Positions 29,213 to 38,367 of a DNA stretch of 64,000 bases are shown here, one piece after another (the first letter of the stretch is position 1; the number at the start of each line of letters is the position of its first letter). The notes beneath the pieces were generated by a model. The model had not been told where the DNA came from, did not search any database, and saw only the letters and a program-made list of their open reading frames with translations. This DNA is from Paraglaciecola algarum (GTDB taxonomy: Bacteria; Pseudomonadota; Gammaproteobacteria; Enterobacterales; Alteromonadaceae), in the NCBI RefSeq assembly GCF_021532655.1, contig NZ_JAKGAS010000002.1, positions 1 to 64,000 of the forward strand. Direction: 5' to 3'. The position numbers and the translations under genes are program-made.

Positions 29213-30292
29213 TCATGGTTTAGCTACAATCATTCCTCTTTTAATAACTTTAGTTGATTCAGTGATAAGTGCATAACTAGCCTTATCAAAGGATTTGAAC
29301 ACTATTACTTCTCCTACTTTTAATGCAGGCTGCTCAATTTCATCGCCCATTTCAAATGCGCTACGGATAACATCACTCTCACCTTCGTATTTGGGTTGAT
29401 AACCATCAATAATTCTAGGCCCTTGGCTATAAATACCCATTACTGTACCTGGAGATACTTCCATCTCACCAAGATCCAAAATAACAACGTTAAATTTGCC
29501 TAATAAGTTATGTTGCTCTAAATCACCTATGATAAAACCTATCTGATCTTCTGCAGCAATAAGTGAGATTTCGTCTTGGTCAAATTCTTGATAAGGAATG
29601 ATCCTATCACCTCGTTTGATTTCTAAAGATGATTCTTGAATTTTTACTAAGCTTTGTTGTTTCAATTTAGTTTTAACCACTTTTGCTCTGGCTAAGTGTC
29701 TTACTTGCACACCAATAAGCTGACCTTGCATATCAAATAATTCGTTTTGTTTTCGAATAATACGCATTTCATCACTACGTCGTCTTAATGACTTACCTAA
29801 CACTAGATTATCTTCGTAGTAACGTACTGCTCCCTCTTCATTGCCCAAAACATAAGGATGTCGCTCATAATCCTCATCACTCATGATCATTTCGTTATTG
29901 ATATACGGACGGATCATAGACCATGGTAATGCGGGAATTGCCTGCGCTTGTTTAAGCTGCTTATTGCCGTCAGGTGACAGCTTAATTTTTAGCTTGTCGA
30001 TATTTTCTCTGACGACTTCTAATGAGACTTCACCCTTACTATTTTTCACTAAATGTAACTCATCACCTGGGTAAATTAAGTGAGGGTTAGTGATGTGCAC
30101 GTTATTTCGCCATAATTCCGGCCATAACCATGCTTTATCTAGATATAAATTTGAAATATCCCACAAAGTATCACCTTTTTTTACCACATAGCGTTCAGGC
30201 GCAGATTCTTTTAGCTGCAGCACATCAGCAAAACAATATAGCGGTAGTAAAAAAGCTATTATCGATAGCCTAACCAAATTTTTAATCATCAT
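29213..30292 (-). CDS. LysM-domain exported protein
   Basis: The 359-residue protein has a signal peptide (hydrophobic about 6-22, cleavage near CFA-DV) and one LysM domain (about 33-80: 'YVVKKGDTLWDISNLYL', 'NPHLIYPGDELHL'), so it should bind peptidoglycan in the periplasm. The remaining 280 residues are an uncharacterised region conserved with this gene in gammaproteobacteria. It lies divergent from def and upstream of dprA, the usual place of this family. Confidence 0.9.
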   Translation of the reverse strand: MMIKNLVRLSIIAFLLPLYCFADVLQLKESAPERYVVKKGDTLWDISNLYLDKAWLWPELWRNNVHITNPHLIYPGDELHLVKNSKGEVSLEVVRENIDKLKIKLSPDGNKQLKQAQAIPALPWSMIRPYINNEMIMSDEDYERHPYVLGNEEGAVRYYEDNLVLGKSLRRRSDEMRIIRKQNELFDMQGQLIGVQVRHLARAKVVKTKLKQQSLVKIQESSLEIKRGDRIIPYQEFDQDEISLIAAEDQIGFIIGDLEQHNLLGKFNVVILDLGEMEVSPGTVMGIYSQGPRIIDGYQPKYEGESDVIRSAFEMGDEIEQPALKVGEVIVFKSFDKASYALITESTKVIKRGMIVAKP

Positions 30293-30506
30293 TGTTTAAC
30301 ACCTTGATGCAGTCACAGTTATGTTTTGGATCCATTTAAGCTAGAATAGCCCATGAAGCAACGGTTTAAATAGTCCAATCTATTTAACCGTATATTAAAT
30401 AATACACTGGCCAGTGGTTACTCTTTTTTGAATCTAAGGTAATCATTAGCTAAATCTGTTCCTGAGTCACACTCACTTCCGTGACCCATTATAGTTGAAG
30501 AATACA

Positions 30507-31016
30507 ATGGCAATATTAGATGTTTTGCGTTTTCCTGATGAAAGATTACGCACAGTCGCAAAAAAAGTAGACAAAATTGACACCTCAATCACAAGCTTAG
30601 TTGATGATATGTTTGAAACCATGCGTGATGAAAATGGTATTGGCTTAGCTGCCACCCAAATCAATGTACATAAACAAGTCGTTGTTATGGATGTATCGGA
30701 AGAACAAGATAATCCTTTGGTATTTATTAATCCTGAAATTACTCATATGGAAGGTAAAACCATAAGTGAGGAAGGCTGTTTATCGGTTCCAAATAATTAT
30801 GCACAAGTTGAAAGAGCTGAAAAAATTACCGTGAAAGCGCTAAATAGGAAAGGCGAAAGTTTCTCTCTAGAAGCTGAAGGCTTATTAGCCATTTGCGTTC
30901 AGCACGAGCTTGATCACTTGAAAGGTAAGTTGTTTGTTGATTATTTGTCGCCGTTAAAAAGACAGAGAATTAAGAAAAAGTTAGAAAAAGAAGCCAAACT
31001 AGCGGCTAGGGGATAA
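30507..31016 (+). CDS. def: Peptide deformylase
   Basis: It removes the formyl group from nascent proteins. The 169-residue protein has all three metal-site motifs: [16 protein letters not shown] (Cys ligand) and QHELDHLKG (two His and the catalytic Glu). The chosen ATG gives the normal '[14 protein letters not shown]' start. A TTG four codons upstream is less likely. It leads def-fmt-rsmB-trkA. Confidence 0.97.
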   Translation: MAILDVLRFPDERLRTVAKKVDKIDTSITSLVDDMFETMRDENGIGLAATQINVHKQVVVMDVSEEQDNPLVFINPEITHMEGKTISEEGCLSVPNNYAQVERAEKITVKALNRKGESFSLEAEGLLAICVQHELDHLKGKLFVDYLSPLKRQRIKKKLEKEAKLAARG

Positions 31017-31024
31017 ATACCACT

Positions 31025-31984
31025 TTGAGTGCTCCATTAAAAATCATCTTTGCAGGTACTCCAGAATTTGCTGCCTTACATCTACAGGCCTTAATTGATT
31101 CTGAACATGAAGTGATTGGGGTTTATAGCCAACCCGATCGTCCAGCAGGCAGAGGCAAAAAACTACAGGCTAGTGCGGTTAAGCAGCTTGCAGTTGAACA
31201 TCAATTACCTGTCTATCAACCAGGATCACTTAAAACTCTAGAGGCACAACAAGAATTAGCGGCCTTACAAGCCGATATTATGATTGTAGTTGCCTATGGT
31301 TTAATTCTGCCCAAAGTTGTTTTAGACACTCCTAAATTAGGTTGTTTAAATGTGCATGGCTCATTGTTACCAAAGTGGCGAGGAGCCGCCCCCATTCAGC
31401 GAGCAATTTGGGCTGGCGATGCTGAAACAGGTGTAACCATAATGCAAATGGATGAAGGTTTAGACACTGGCGCCATGCTACTCAAACAAGCATTAACCAT
31501 TCAAGCCGATGATACTAGTGCAAGCCTTTATCAAAAACTTGCTGAAATTGGGCCGCTCGCGTTAATTGAGACCTTATGCAAATTGAGCAGTTTAACTGCT
31601 GAAATACAACAAGAGTCTCTAGCCACCTATGCCCATAAATTATCGAAACAAGAAGCTCAGATAGATTGGAACCTAGAGGCAGCACAAATAGAACGTAATA
31701 TTCGCGCTTTTAATCCTTGGCCAGTAGCTTTTTTCACAGTGCAAAATAGTAATGTCAAAGTGCAGTCAGCCGAAGTAGTCAACTCAGAAAATACCGATTT
31801 AACAGCAGGACAAATTGTCCAAGCAAATAAATCAGGCATTTTAATTGCCACAGGTAAAAATCTACTAATGATTAAAACTCTACAATTACCTGGCAAAAAG
31901 CCCAACTCTGCGGCGGATATTCTAAATGGTAGAGCTGATTGGTTTGCTGTAGGCGATATTTTAGCCTCACCAATTGCCGAGTAA
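31025..31984 (+). CDS. fmt: Methionyl-tRNA formyltransferase
   Basis: It formylates initiator Met-tRNA. The 319-residue protein begins at TTG ('[22 protein letters not shown]'), which aligns with the usual start. The formyl-folate active site reads '[20 protein letters not shown]', with the catalytic Asn and His, followed by '[16 protein letters not shown]'. The C-terminal tRNA-binding domain is present. It starts 8 bases after def. Confidence 0.96.
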   Translation: MSAPLKIIFAGTPEFAALHLQALIDSEHEVIGVYSQPDRPAGRGKKLQASAVKQLAVEHQLPVYQPGSLKTLEAQQELAALQADIMIVVAYGLILPKVVLDTPKLGCLNVHGSLLPKWRGAAPIQRAIWAGDAETGVTIMQMDEGLDTGAMLLKQALTIQADDTSASLYQKLAEIGPLALIETLCKLSSLTAEIQQESLATYAHKLSKQEAQIDWNLEAAQIERNIRAFNPWPVAFFTVQNSNVKVQSAEVVNSENTDLTAGQIVQANKSGILIATGKNLLMIKTLQLPGKKPNSAADILNGRADWFAVGDILASPIAE

Positions 31985-31994
31985 ATAATTAGCT

Positions 31995-33311
31995 ATGAAA
32001 AGCAAAAACATAAAAAAATCATCAAACATTAGAGCTGATGCAGCAAAAATACTTTATCAAATACTCGAAGAGGGCCAATCAGCTAGAGAATGTTTACCGG
32101 CTATTCAAGCACTGCATAAAGATCAAGATAAAGCTTGGTTACAAGAAATGGTTTATGGTGTTTTACGCCAACTGCCTATTTTACAGTTTTGGTTAAGAGA
32201 GTTGTTAGATAAGCCACTTAAAAATCGTTTTAAAATTGTAGAACACTTAATCATGCTCGGGTTCTATCAACTTGCCTTTACTCGAGTCAGCCAACATGCT
32301 GCAGTATCTGAAACTGTAGCCGCCACACAATCATTAAATACTATTGCCATGAAAGGTTTAGTGAATGGCATACTGCGTAATTTTATTCGTGAAGAAATGG
32401 CAAATCAAGCAGCTCCTAATGAGCAGATTGCATCTGGTTTACCTAAATGGTTGTATAAAAAATTATTGGCTGCATACGGTAAAAATACACCTACCTTATT
32501 AGAAAACATGCAACATAAAGCTCCTATTTGGCTGCGAGTGAATACAACAAAAACAAATAGAAAGGCCTTCTCTCAAGCGTTAACCGAGTCGGGCATTGAT
32601 TTCGAAATCCCTACCAGTCACTCACAGGCTATAATTTTAAATAAAGGTTACGACGTAACATCACTACCTGGCTTTGATAATGGATGGTTTGCAGTTCAAG
32701 ATGGAGCGGCCCAATTAGCCGCAGAATATATAGCTCCACAAGCTGAAGATAATATTCTGGATTGTTGCGCCGCACCTGGCGGAAAAACTTGTCATCTAAT
32801 CGAATTACAACCCCAATTAAAAAGTGTTACAGCTTTAGAAATAGACAAAGTTAGAGCAAACCGTATTCAAGAAAACTTCGACCGATTAGGCCATTCAGCG
32901 CAAATTTTGACAGGTGATGCAAGTCAACCAGATTCTTGGTGGGATGGTAATTTATACGATCGCATTTTACTTGATGCTCCTTGCTCTGCGACAGGTATTA
33001 TTCGTCGCCATCCAGACATAAAATGGTTACGAAAAGCAAAAGACATAGAAGTGTTAGCCTTACTGCAAAGCAACATAATAGATAAAATTTGGACCTTACT
33101 AAAACCAGGAGGCACGTTGTTATATGCCACTTGCTCAATTTTGCCTGAAGAGAATCAACAACAAATTATTCAATTTTTAGCACGTACAGCAAATGCCAAG
33201 TTAGATGAAAGCTTTGGCAACGACGCAACAAACAAACCAGGTAGACAAATTTTACCAGGAGACCTACAAATGGATGGTTTCTACTATGCCAGACTGCTAA
33301 AGTCTATTTAA
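31995..33311 (+). CDS. rsmB: 16S rRNA m5C967 methyltransferase
   Basis: The 438-residue protein has an N-terminal NusB-like RNA-binding domain (about 10-145) and a C-terminal methyltransferase domain. SAM motif: 'ILDCCAAPGGKTCHL'; motif IV 'LLDAPCSATGIIRRHPDIKW'; motif VI 'ATCSILPEENQQ', containing the two cysteines of m5C enzymes. It is 10 bases after fmt. Confidence 0.96.
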   Translation: MKSKNIKKSSNIRADAAKILYQILEEGQSARECLPAIQALHKDQDKAWLQEMVYGVLRQLPILQFWLRELLDKPLKNRFKIVEHLIMLGFYQLAFTRVSQHAAVSETVAATQSLNTIAMKGLVNGILRNFIREEMANQAAPNEQIASGLPKWLYKKLLAAYGKNTPTLLENMQHKAPIWLRVNTTKTNRKAFSQALTESGIDFEIPTSHSQAIILNKGYDVTSLPGFDNGWFAVQDGAAQLAAEYIAPQAEDNILDCCAAPGGKTCHLIELQPQLKSVTALEIDKVRANRIQENFDRLGHSAQILTGDASQPDSWWDGNLYDRILLDAPCSATGIIRRHPDIKWLRKAKDIEVLALLQSNIIDKIWTLLKPGGTLLYATCSILPEENQQQIIQFLARTANAKLDESFGNDATNKPGRQILPGDLQMDGFYYARLLKSI

Positions 33312-33340
33312 TAACTAGGTTTTAAGACCCAAACAAACAC

Positions 33341-34720
33341 ATGAAAATAATAATTCTAGGTGCTGGCCAAGTAGGCGCGACATTAGCCGAAAACTTGGTA
33401 GGTGAAAAAAATGAAATCACCATCATAGATTCTGATCACGAAAAGTTAAGACAGCTACAAGATCGTTTGGATTTACAGGTTGTGGCTGGGATGGGTTCTC
33501 ATCCAGATGTACTAAAAAAAGCCGGTGCAGAGGACGCAGACATGTTAATTGCGGTAACCAACAGTGACGAAAGCAATATGATGGCTTGTCAGGTTGCCTA
33601 TAGCCTATTTAAAACCCCGACTAAAATTGCTCGAGTGAGGTCAGAACAATACATAATCTATCAAGAACAACTTTTCAAACATCAAGATGTACCTGTTGAC
33701 CATTTAATTGCTCCGGAACAACTAGTTACTCAAGCTATAAAACGTTTAATCGACTACCCAGGCGCACTACAAGTGGTTGAATTTGCTGACGGTAAAGCCA
33801 GCTTAGTGGCGGTAAAAGCATATTATGGTGGATTATTAGTAGGCCACGCTTTATCCACCATAAAAGAGCATATTCCTAATGTAGATACACGAGTTGCAGC
33901 GATTTATCGACGAGGAAAACCTATTCGCCCGTTGGGCACCACCATTATTGAAGCCGATGACGAAGTATTTTTTATCGCTGCAACTAAGCATATTCGTGCG
34001 GTAATGAGTGAATTACAAAAATTAGAATCTAGTTACAAACGAATCATGATTGCTGGTGGAGGTCTGATTGGCGCAGGGTTAGCTAAGCTACTCGAGCACA
34101 ACCACAACGTAAAATTGATTGAATATAGCCCAGCTCGGGCCAAATATTTGTCTGCCCACCTAGACAAAACCATAGTGTTCTCTGGAGATGCATCTGATCA
34201 CGAATTGTTAACCGAAGAAAATGTCGAACAAGTTGATGCATTTATAGCGGTAACTAATGATGACGAAGCCAATATTATGTCTGCCATGTTGGCTAAACGT
34301 CTAGGCGCACAGAAAGCCATGGTACTTATTCAAAGAGGTGCCTACGTTGACCTTGTTCAAGGAGGAGAAATAGATATAGCCTTCTCGCCACAACAAGCCA
34401 CCATTTCAGCCTTACTTACTCACGTAAGGCGTGGGGACATAGTAAACGTTTACTCACTAAGACGAGGAGCAGCTGAAGCAATTGAGGCAATCGCTCATGG
34501 TGATCAAAACACTTCAAAAGTTGTAGGCAAAGAAATTCGCGAAATAAAACTTCCACCAGGAACAACTATTGGCGCAATAGTAAGGGCAGAAGAGGTAATT
34601 ATTGCTCATAGCAACACAAAAATTGAACCCAATGACCATGTTATTCTATTTTTAGTGGATAAAAAGTTTATTGGTCATGTAGAGAAGCTGTTCCAACCCA
34701 GTGCATTTTTCTTTGGTTGA
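33341..34720 (+). CDS. trkA: Trk potassium uptake regulatory protein
   Basis: The 459-residue protein is a cytoplasmic NAD-binding subunit that gates TrkH. It has two RCK modules, each with an N-terminal Rossmann part ('[17 protein letters not shown]' at residue 2 and '[16 protein letters not shown]' at about 235) and a C-terminal part. Its partner trkH lies 1.6 kb downstream on the other strand. Confidence 0.97.
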   Translation: MKIIILGAGQVGATLAENLVGEKNEITIIDSDHEKLRQLQDRLDLQVVAGMGSHPDVLKKAGAEDADMLIAVTNSDESNMMACQVAYSLFKTPTKIARVRSEQYIIYQEQLFKHQDVPVDHLIAPEQLVTQAIKRLIDYPGALQVVEFADGKASLVAVKAYYGGLLVGHALSTIKEHIPNVDTRVAAIYRRGKPIRPLGTTIIEADDEVFFIAATKHIRAVMSELQKLESSYKRIMIAGGGLIGAGLAKLLEHNHNVKLIEYSPARAKYLSAHLDKTIVFSGDASDHELLTEENVEQVDAFIAVTNDDEANIMSAMLAKRLGAQKAMVLIQRGAYVDLVQGGEIDIAFSPQQATISALLTHVRRGDIVNVYSLRRGAAEAIEAIAHGDQNTSKVVGKEIREIKLPPGTTIGAIVRAEEVIIAHSNTKIEPNDHVILFLVDKKFIGHVEKLFQPSAFFFG

Positions 34721-34893
34721 ATTTGATTCGAGATTCATATACACACTCTAAAAAAGTTGATAAAGTTTGCTCCAGCCTAGCAGTTATATACAAAACGGAA
34801 TTTACTGTTTTACCAATTAAATTGGATAGTAATGAAGTTAATCGTATCAGGCAATTTTTCATTCAAAAAACGATTACATCAAGGAAGCATACC

Positions 34894-36258
34894 ATGCATC
34901 AATCTATGTTCTATACGAAGAAAGGCCTTGACGGCTCTAGCTTAATTCGCAGCAAATTCAAAAAACTCGTAGCCATGACATTGCTCACAACAATGATCGC
35001 TGGCTGTATGTCGACAGCCCCTAAAATGGGTGACACAGAAGGTAATACCGTAACTGGTGGGGCTGGAGGCGCAAACGCTGATGGCAGTAACGCTAGTTTA
35101 GAAAAGTGTGATGAAACCTTAGGCACCTTATCAATATTTGAAGATACTAGCCTCACCTGGTGGCGTGACTATCGCTCACGTTATCCTAAGTTAGGAAGCA
35201 CTCTACCTGTCGTTAGGTTAATGATACAACAATCCAATTGTTTTGTTGTAGTTGAGCGTGGTGCGGTGATGGCTGCAATGAATAGAGAACGCCAACTGAT
35301 GCAGTCGGGTCAATTACGCTCTGGTAGCAACATAGGTGGCGGCCAAATGGTAGCCGCTGATTTCACGTTAAGTCCATCGATACAGTTTTCTGCAGAGGGA
35401 ACCAAGGGTCTACAGGCTATAGGGGGCGCGTTATTAGGCGGACTAGGCTCTCTAGTTGGCGGTGGACTTAAGAAAAATGAGGCGTCTACTACATTACTAT
35501 TAATTGAAAACCGATCTGGCGTTCAGGTTTCAGCAGCTCAAGGTAGCGCAGGAAACTGGGACTTTAATATATTTGGCGGTTTATTTGCAGGACCTGTTGC
35601 TGGTGGAGCAAGAGGATTTTCTAGCACCCCTGAAGGCAAAATAATTACAGCTGCATTTGCTGATTCGTTTAATCAAATGGTGAAAGCATTGCGCAATTAT
35701 AAGGCTCAACAAGTTAAAGGTGGTCTAGGCAAAGGCGGAAGACTAACAATTGGCGGTGAAGACGATAAAATGCCTGAAGCCACAAACGGTGCGAGTGTCA
35801 TCCCAGCGCCTAAAGCAACACCTGTATATGTTGCTCCGCCTGTTGAAGTTAAACATACGGTTAGCAGAGACAGAAACCAGAACTTCAATATCGATGAATA
35901 TGATGAAGATGCACTTAAAGACTATTACAATTCCCTTAAAAATGCTGCCACTATGATTTCTGCTTTTGCTACTGGAGAAGCTGCATTAGCAGCCGATGAT
36001 AAGCATAAAGGTATGTTTCAAACAGCTATTAATATGTTTTCGAGTCAGTTAGAGTCTCATAAAATTGAGTTAGAATCATGGCCAATGTCAGCTAAACAAG
36101 AAGCTTGGAGAGTGATGGGAAAAAGAATCGAGTCACACACTTCATCATTCAATAAATATAAAAAGCTGGCTTTAGAAAATGAAACTTTAGAACCTCATGT
36201 ACGTAATTTATTGGATAGCATTACACTGATTACTAAAGAGTCTTTATTGGGTGAATAA
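34894..36258 (+). CDS. CsgG/HfaB-like lipoprotein
   Basis: The 454-residue protein starts at ATG preceded by AAGGAAG at good spacing; an open extension upstream overlaps trkA and is rejected. A lipobox (IAGC, about residue 40) is followed by a CsgG-like domain ('LGTLSIFEDTSLTWWRDYRSR', 'QSNCFVVVERGAVMAAMNRERQLMQSG', glycine-rich 'IGGALLGGLGSLVGGGLKK'). CsgG proteins form outer-membrane secretion pores for curli, but no curli genes are near. The last 150 residues are a separate helical region. It interrupts the trkA/trkH neighbourhood. The role is unknown. Confidence 0.8.
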   Translation: MHQSMFYTKKGLDGSSLIRSKFKKLVAMTLLTTMIAGCMSTAPKMGDTEGNTVTGGAGGANADGSNASLEKCDETLGTLSIFEDTSLTWWRDYRSRYPKLGSTLPVVRLMIQQSNCFVVVERGAVMAAMNRERQLMQSGQLRSGSNIGGGQMVAADFTLSPSIQFSAEGTKGLQAIGGALLGGLGSLVGGGLKKNEASTTLLLIENRSGVQVSAAQGSAGNWDFNIFGGLFAGPVAGGARGFSSTPEGKIITAAFADSFNQMVKALRNYKAQQVKGGLGKGGRLTIGGEDDKMPEATNGASVIPAPKATPVYVAPPVEVKHTVSRDRNQNFNIDEYDEDALKDYYNSLKNAATMISAFATGEAALAADDKHKGMFQTAINMFSSQLESHKIELESWPMSAKQEAWRVMGKRIESHTSSFNKYKKLALENETLEPHVRNLLDSITLITKESLLGE

Positions 36259-36277
36259 TAGTTTAAAACAACGATTA

Positions 36278-36312
36278 AGGCCCGGTAGCTTACCTAGTTA
36301 TCGGGCCTAATT
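36278..36312. terminator. Bidirectional terminator
   Basis: AGGCCCGGTA (36278-36287) pairs with TATCGGGCCT (36299-36308), with one G-T pair and an 11-base loop, between the converging lipoprotein gene and trkH. A/T-rich sequence follows on both sides. Confidence 0.7.
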
Positions 36313-36331
36313 TCGTATTAGTGAATATAAG

Positions 36332-37783
36332 TTAACTACGCCAAAATGTTGGAGAAAATAGTACCAGCAAAGAAAACACCTCTAATCGACCGAATAACAT
36401 TCCTAATATTAACAACCACTTCCCACTATCACTTACACTAGCGTATGTGCCAGCCACGTCCCCTAAACCTGGACCTAAGTTATTTAAAGTGGCAGCTGTA
36501 GCGGTAAAGGCAGTTACATCATCCATTCCAGTCCCAATTAGGCAAACCATAATAATGACAAATACCATAGCGTATGCAGAAAAGAAGCCCCAAACCGCTT
36601 CCACTACTCTATCAGGCAACGCCCTTTCTCCTAATTTTACAGAATAAATAGCTTTAGGATGAATAAGCCTATTTACTTCTCTATTCCCCTGCACAAACAA
36701 CAATAAGACACGAATGACCTTTAAACCGCCACCAGTTGATCCAGCACAGCCACCTATAAAACTTGAAAAAATTAGCATTATAGGCAGGAAAACTGGCCAA
36801 CTGGAAAAGTCCGTAGTGGCAAAACCAGCAGTAGTACTAATAGAAACAGCCTGAATCAACGCTTGGTCAAACGCCACACCTGCTGAATCAAACCACTCAT
36901 ATTTCATCAAAACAAAAAAACAAATTAATACGAGTGTTACTTGAATAAAAAAGAATGTTTTTAATTCGGGATCATAAATATAGCCCTTCAGAGACCGCCC
37001 GCTAGCAGCCGCATAATGTAGAGCAAAATTGAGTGCAGCTATCCACAAAAACACCACGCAAACAATGTTGACACCAACACTATCAAAGTGACCAAGACTA
37101 GCGTCATAGTTGCTAAACCCGCCAATTGCAATAGTTGAAAAAGCGTGACAAATAGCATCGAACCAATTCATACCTACAGCCCAATAAGCGATAGTACAAG
37201 CAGTTGTAAGTGACAAGTATATGTACCAAAGATGTTTAGCCGTATCGGCTATTCTTGGTGTCATTTTCGAATCTTTAACTGGACCAGGCGTTTCTGCTCG
37301 ATATAGTTGCATGCCACCTACCCCTAGTATGGGTAGAATAGCCACAGCTAAAACAATAATCCCCATACCACCAAGCCATTGCAATTGCTGTCGGTAAAAT
37401 TGTATTGCCTTTGGAAGGTAGTCAATGCCTTCAATTACGGTAGCTCCAGTTGTGGTCAAACCAGAAAAAGATTCAAAGAATGCGTCTGTTGCGGACATAT
37501 TCGGTTGTTCAAGCAATAGAAATGGTAAAGCCCCAAAACAACCAAGCACAGTCCAAAATAACACAACAATTAGAAAACCTTCCTTTGCTCTCAAATCAAA
37601 TCTATAACGTCTATTTGGGTACCAGATTATCAATCCCGTAGCGAGACATAACACAAAAGCTAATAAAAAAGGTAAACCGCTCCCATCTTCATAAATAACA
37701 GAAACAATAGCAGGAGGGATCATAGTGACGCTAAGTAAAGCAATAAGTAACCCTAAAATTCGAATAATAGTACGATATTGCAT
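36332..37783 (-). CDS. trkH: Trk system potassium transporter TrkH
   Basis: The 483-residue integral membrane protein has four repeated M-P-M units. Selectivity-filter-like loops are visible: 'FSGLTTTGATV', 'FSTIAIGGFSNYD', 'SISTTAGFATTDFS', 'AATLNNLGPG'. It imports K+ together with TrkA. It is transcribed alone, toward the CsgG-like gene. Confidence 0.96.
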   Translation of the reverse strand: MQYRTIIRILGLLIALLSVTMIPPAIVSVIYEDGSGLPFLLAFVLCLATGLIIWYPNRRYRFDLRAKEGFLIVVLFWTVLGCFGALPFLLLEQPNMSATDAFFESFSGLTTTGATVIEGIDYLPKAIQFYRQQLQWLGGMGIIVLAVAILPILGVGGMQLYRAETPGPVKDSKMTPRIADTAKHLWYIYLSLTTACTIAYWAVGMNWFDAICHAFSTIAIGGFSNYDASLGHFDSVGVNIVCVVFLWIAALNFALHYAAASGRSLKGYIYDPELKTFFFIQVTLVLICFFVLMKYEWFDSAGVAFDQALIQAVSISTTAGFATTDFSSWPVFLPIMLIFSSFIGGCAGSTGGGLKVIRVLLLFVQGNREVNRLIHPKAIYSVKLGERALPDRVVEAVWGFFSAYAMVFVIIMVCLIGTGMDDVTAFTATAATLNNLGPGLGDVAGTYASVSDSGKWLLILGMLFGRLEVFSLLVLFSPTFWRS

Positions 37784-37860
37784 GTTTTAACTTAGACTCA
37801 TTTTGGTTATTGGATTTGATTGCGAATGTATTGGTTTCATTCCACTTAATTATTATCCGC

Positions 37861-37924
37861 TAAGCGCTAAATAAAAAGAGATAATTAAATTATTTAACTT
37901 TCTTTATGTGTTTGTTAGCGCTTA
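37861..37924. promoter_or_regulatory. Two inverted AGCGCT sites upstream of trkH
   Basis: TAAGCGCTAA (37861-37870) and its exact reverse complement TTAGCGCTTA (37915-37924) lie 54 bases apart, close to five helical turns, upstream of trkH. Each contains the palindrome AGCGCT. This spacing suits a regulator that loops DNA or binds cooperatively. No regulator is identified. Confidence 0.4.
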
Positions 37925-38120
37925 CATACAATAAATAGTTTTATATTTATAAATTGATTCTTAACTACCCTATAGAGTGCATAAATAAAGGCTTATAATA
38001 TTTTGATTTTATCTATGGTTAAATGGGCCTTAAATATTTTAAAAAATAACTATTAACTAAGCAAAGAAGCGTGTATCTTTTACGTCCTTTTATAGCTCTG
38101 TATATTAGCTTACAAAAATG

Positions 38121-38129
38121 TTATCCACA
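38121..38129 (+). promoter_or_regulatory. DnaA box upstream of polA
   Basis: A perfect TTATCCACA DnaA box lies in the AT-rich region between trkH and polA. It is one of two in the same orientation, 148 bases apart. Confidence 0.6.
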
Positions 38130-38231
38130 TTTTAATTTTACCAATACTCCACTTTTCTTCATATTAAAATTTAAACCGTAAACATATGTTTTAATTAACA
38201 TTTATCTTAATTATATATTTCATAAAATTGA

Positions 38232-38247
38232 TTATCATTAATGATAA
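38232..38247. promoter_or_regulatory. 16-base palindrome, Fur-box-like
   Basis: TTATCATTAATGATAA is a perfect 16-base palindrome within 'GATTATCATTAATGATAAAATC', similar to Fur-box hexamers (ATGATA/TATCAT). It lies between the two DnaA boxes about 120 bases before polA. It is AT-rich, so chance is possible. Confidence 0.35.
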
Positions 38248-38268
38248 AATCAGCTTTTATCTACTTAG

Positions 38269-38277
38269 TTATCCACA
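38269..38277 (+). promoter_or_regulatory. Second DnaA box upstream of polA
   Basis: A second perfect TTATCCACA lies 91 bases before the polA start codon, near where a polA promoter would be expected. DnaA could influence polA transcription here; this is inference. Confidence 0.6.
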
Positions 38278-38367
38278 GATTTTAATCATTATTAATTAGA
38301 AGCAGAATAACACTTGTGGCATTCTGTAATTTAACCATCATCTATTAAATTTTACTGAGCTTTTACT

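Noticed and set aside
34717..34893. Longer N-terminus for the CsgG-like lipoprotein overlapping trkA
   Set aside because: The extension would bury the lipoprotein signal 100 residues inside the protein; ATG 34894 has a good AAGGAAG site.
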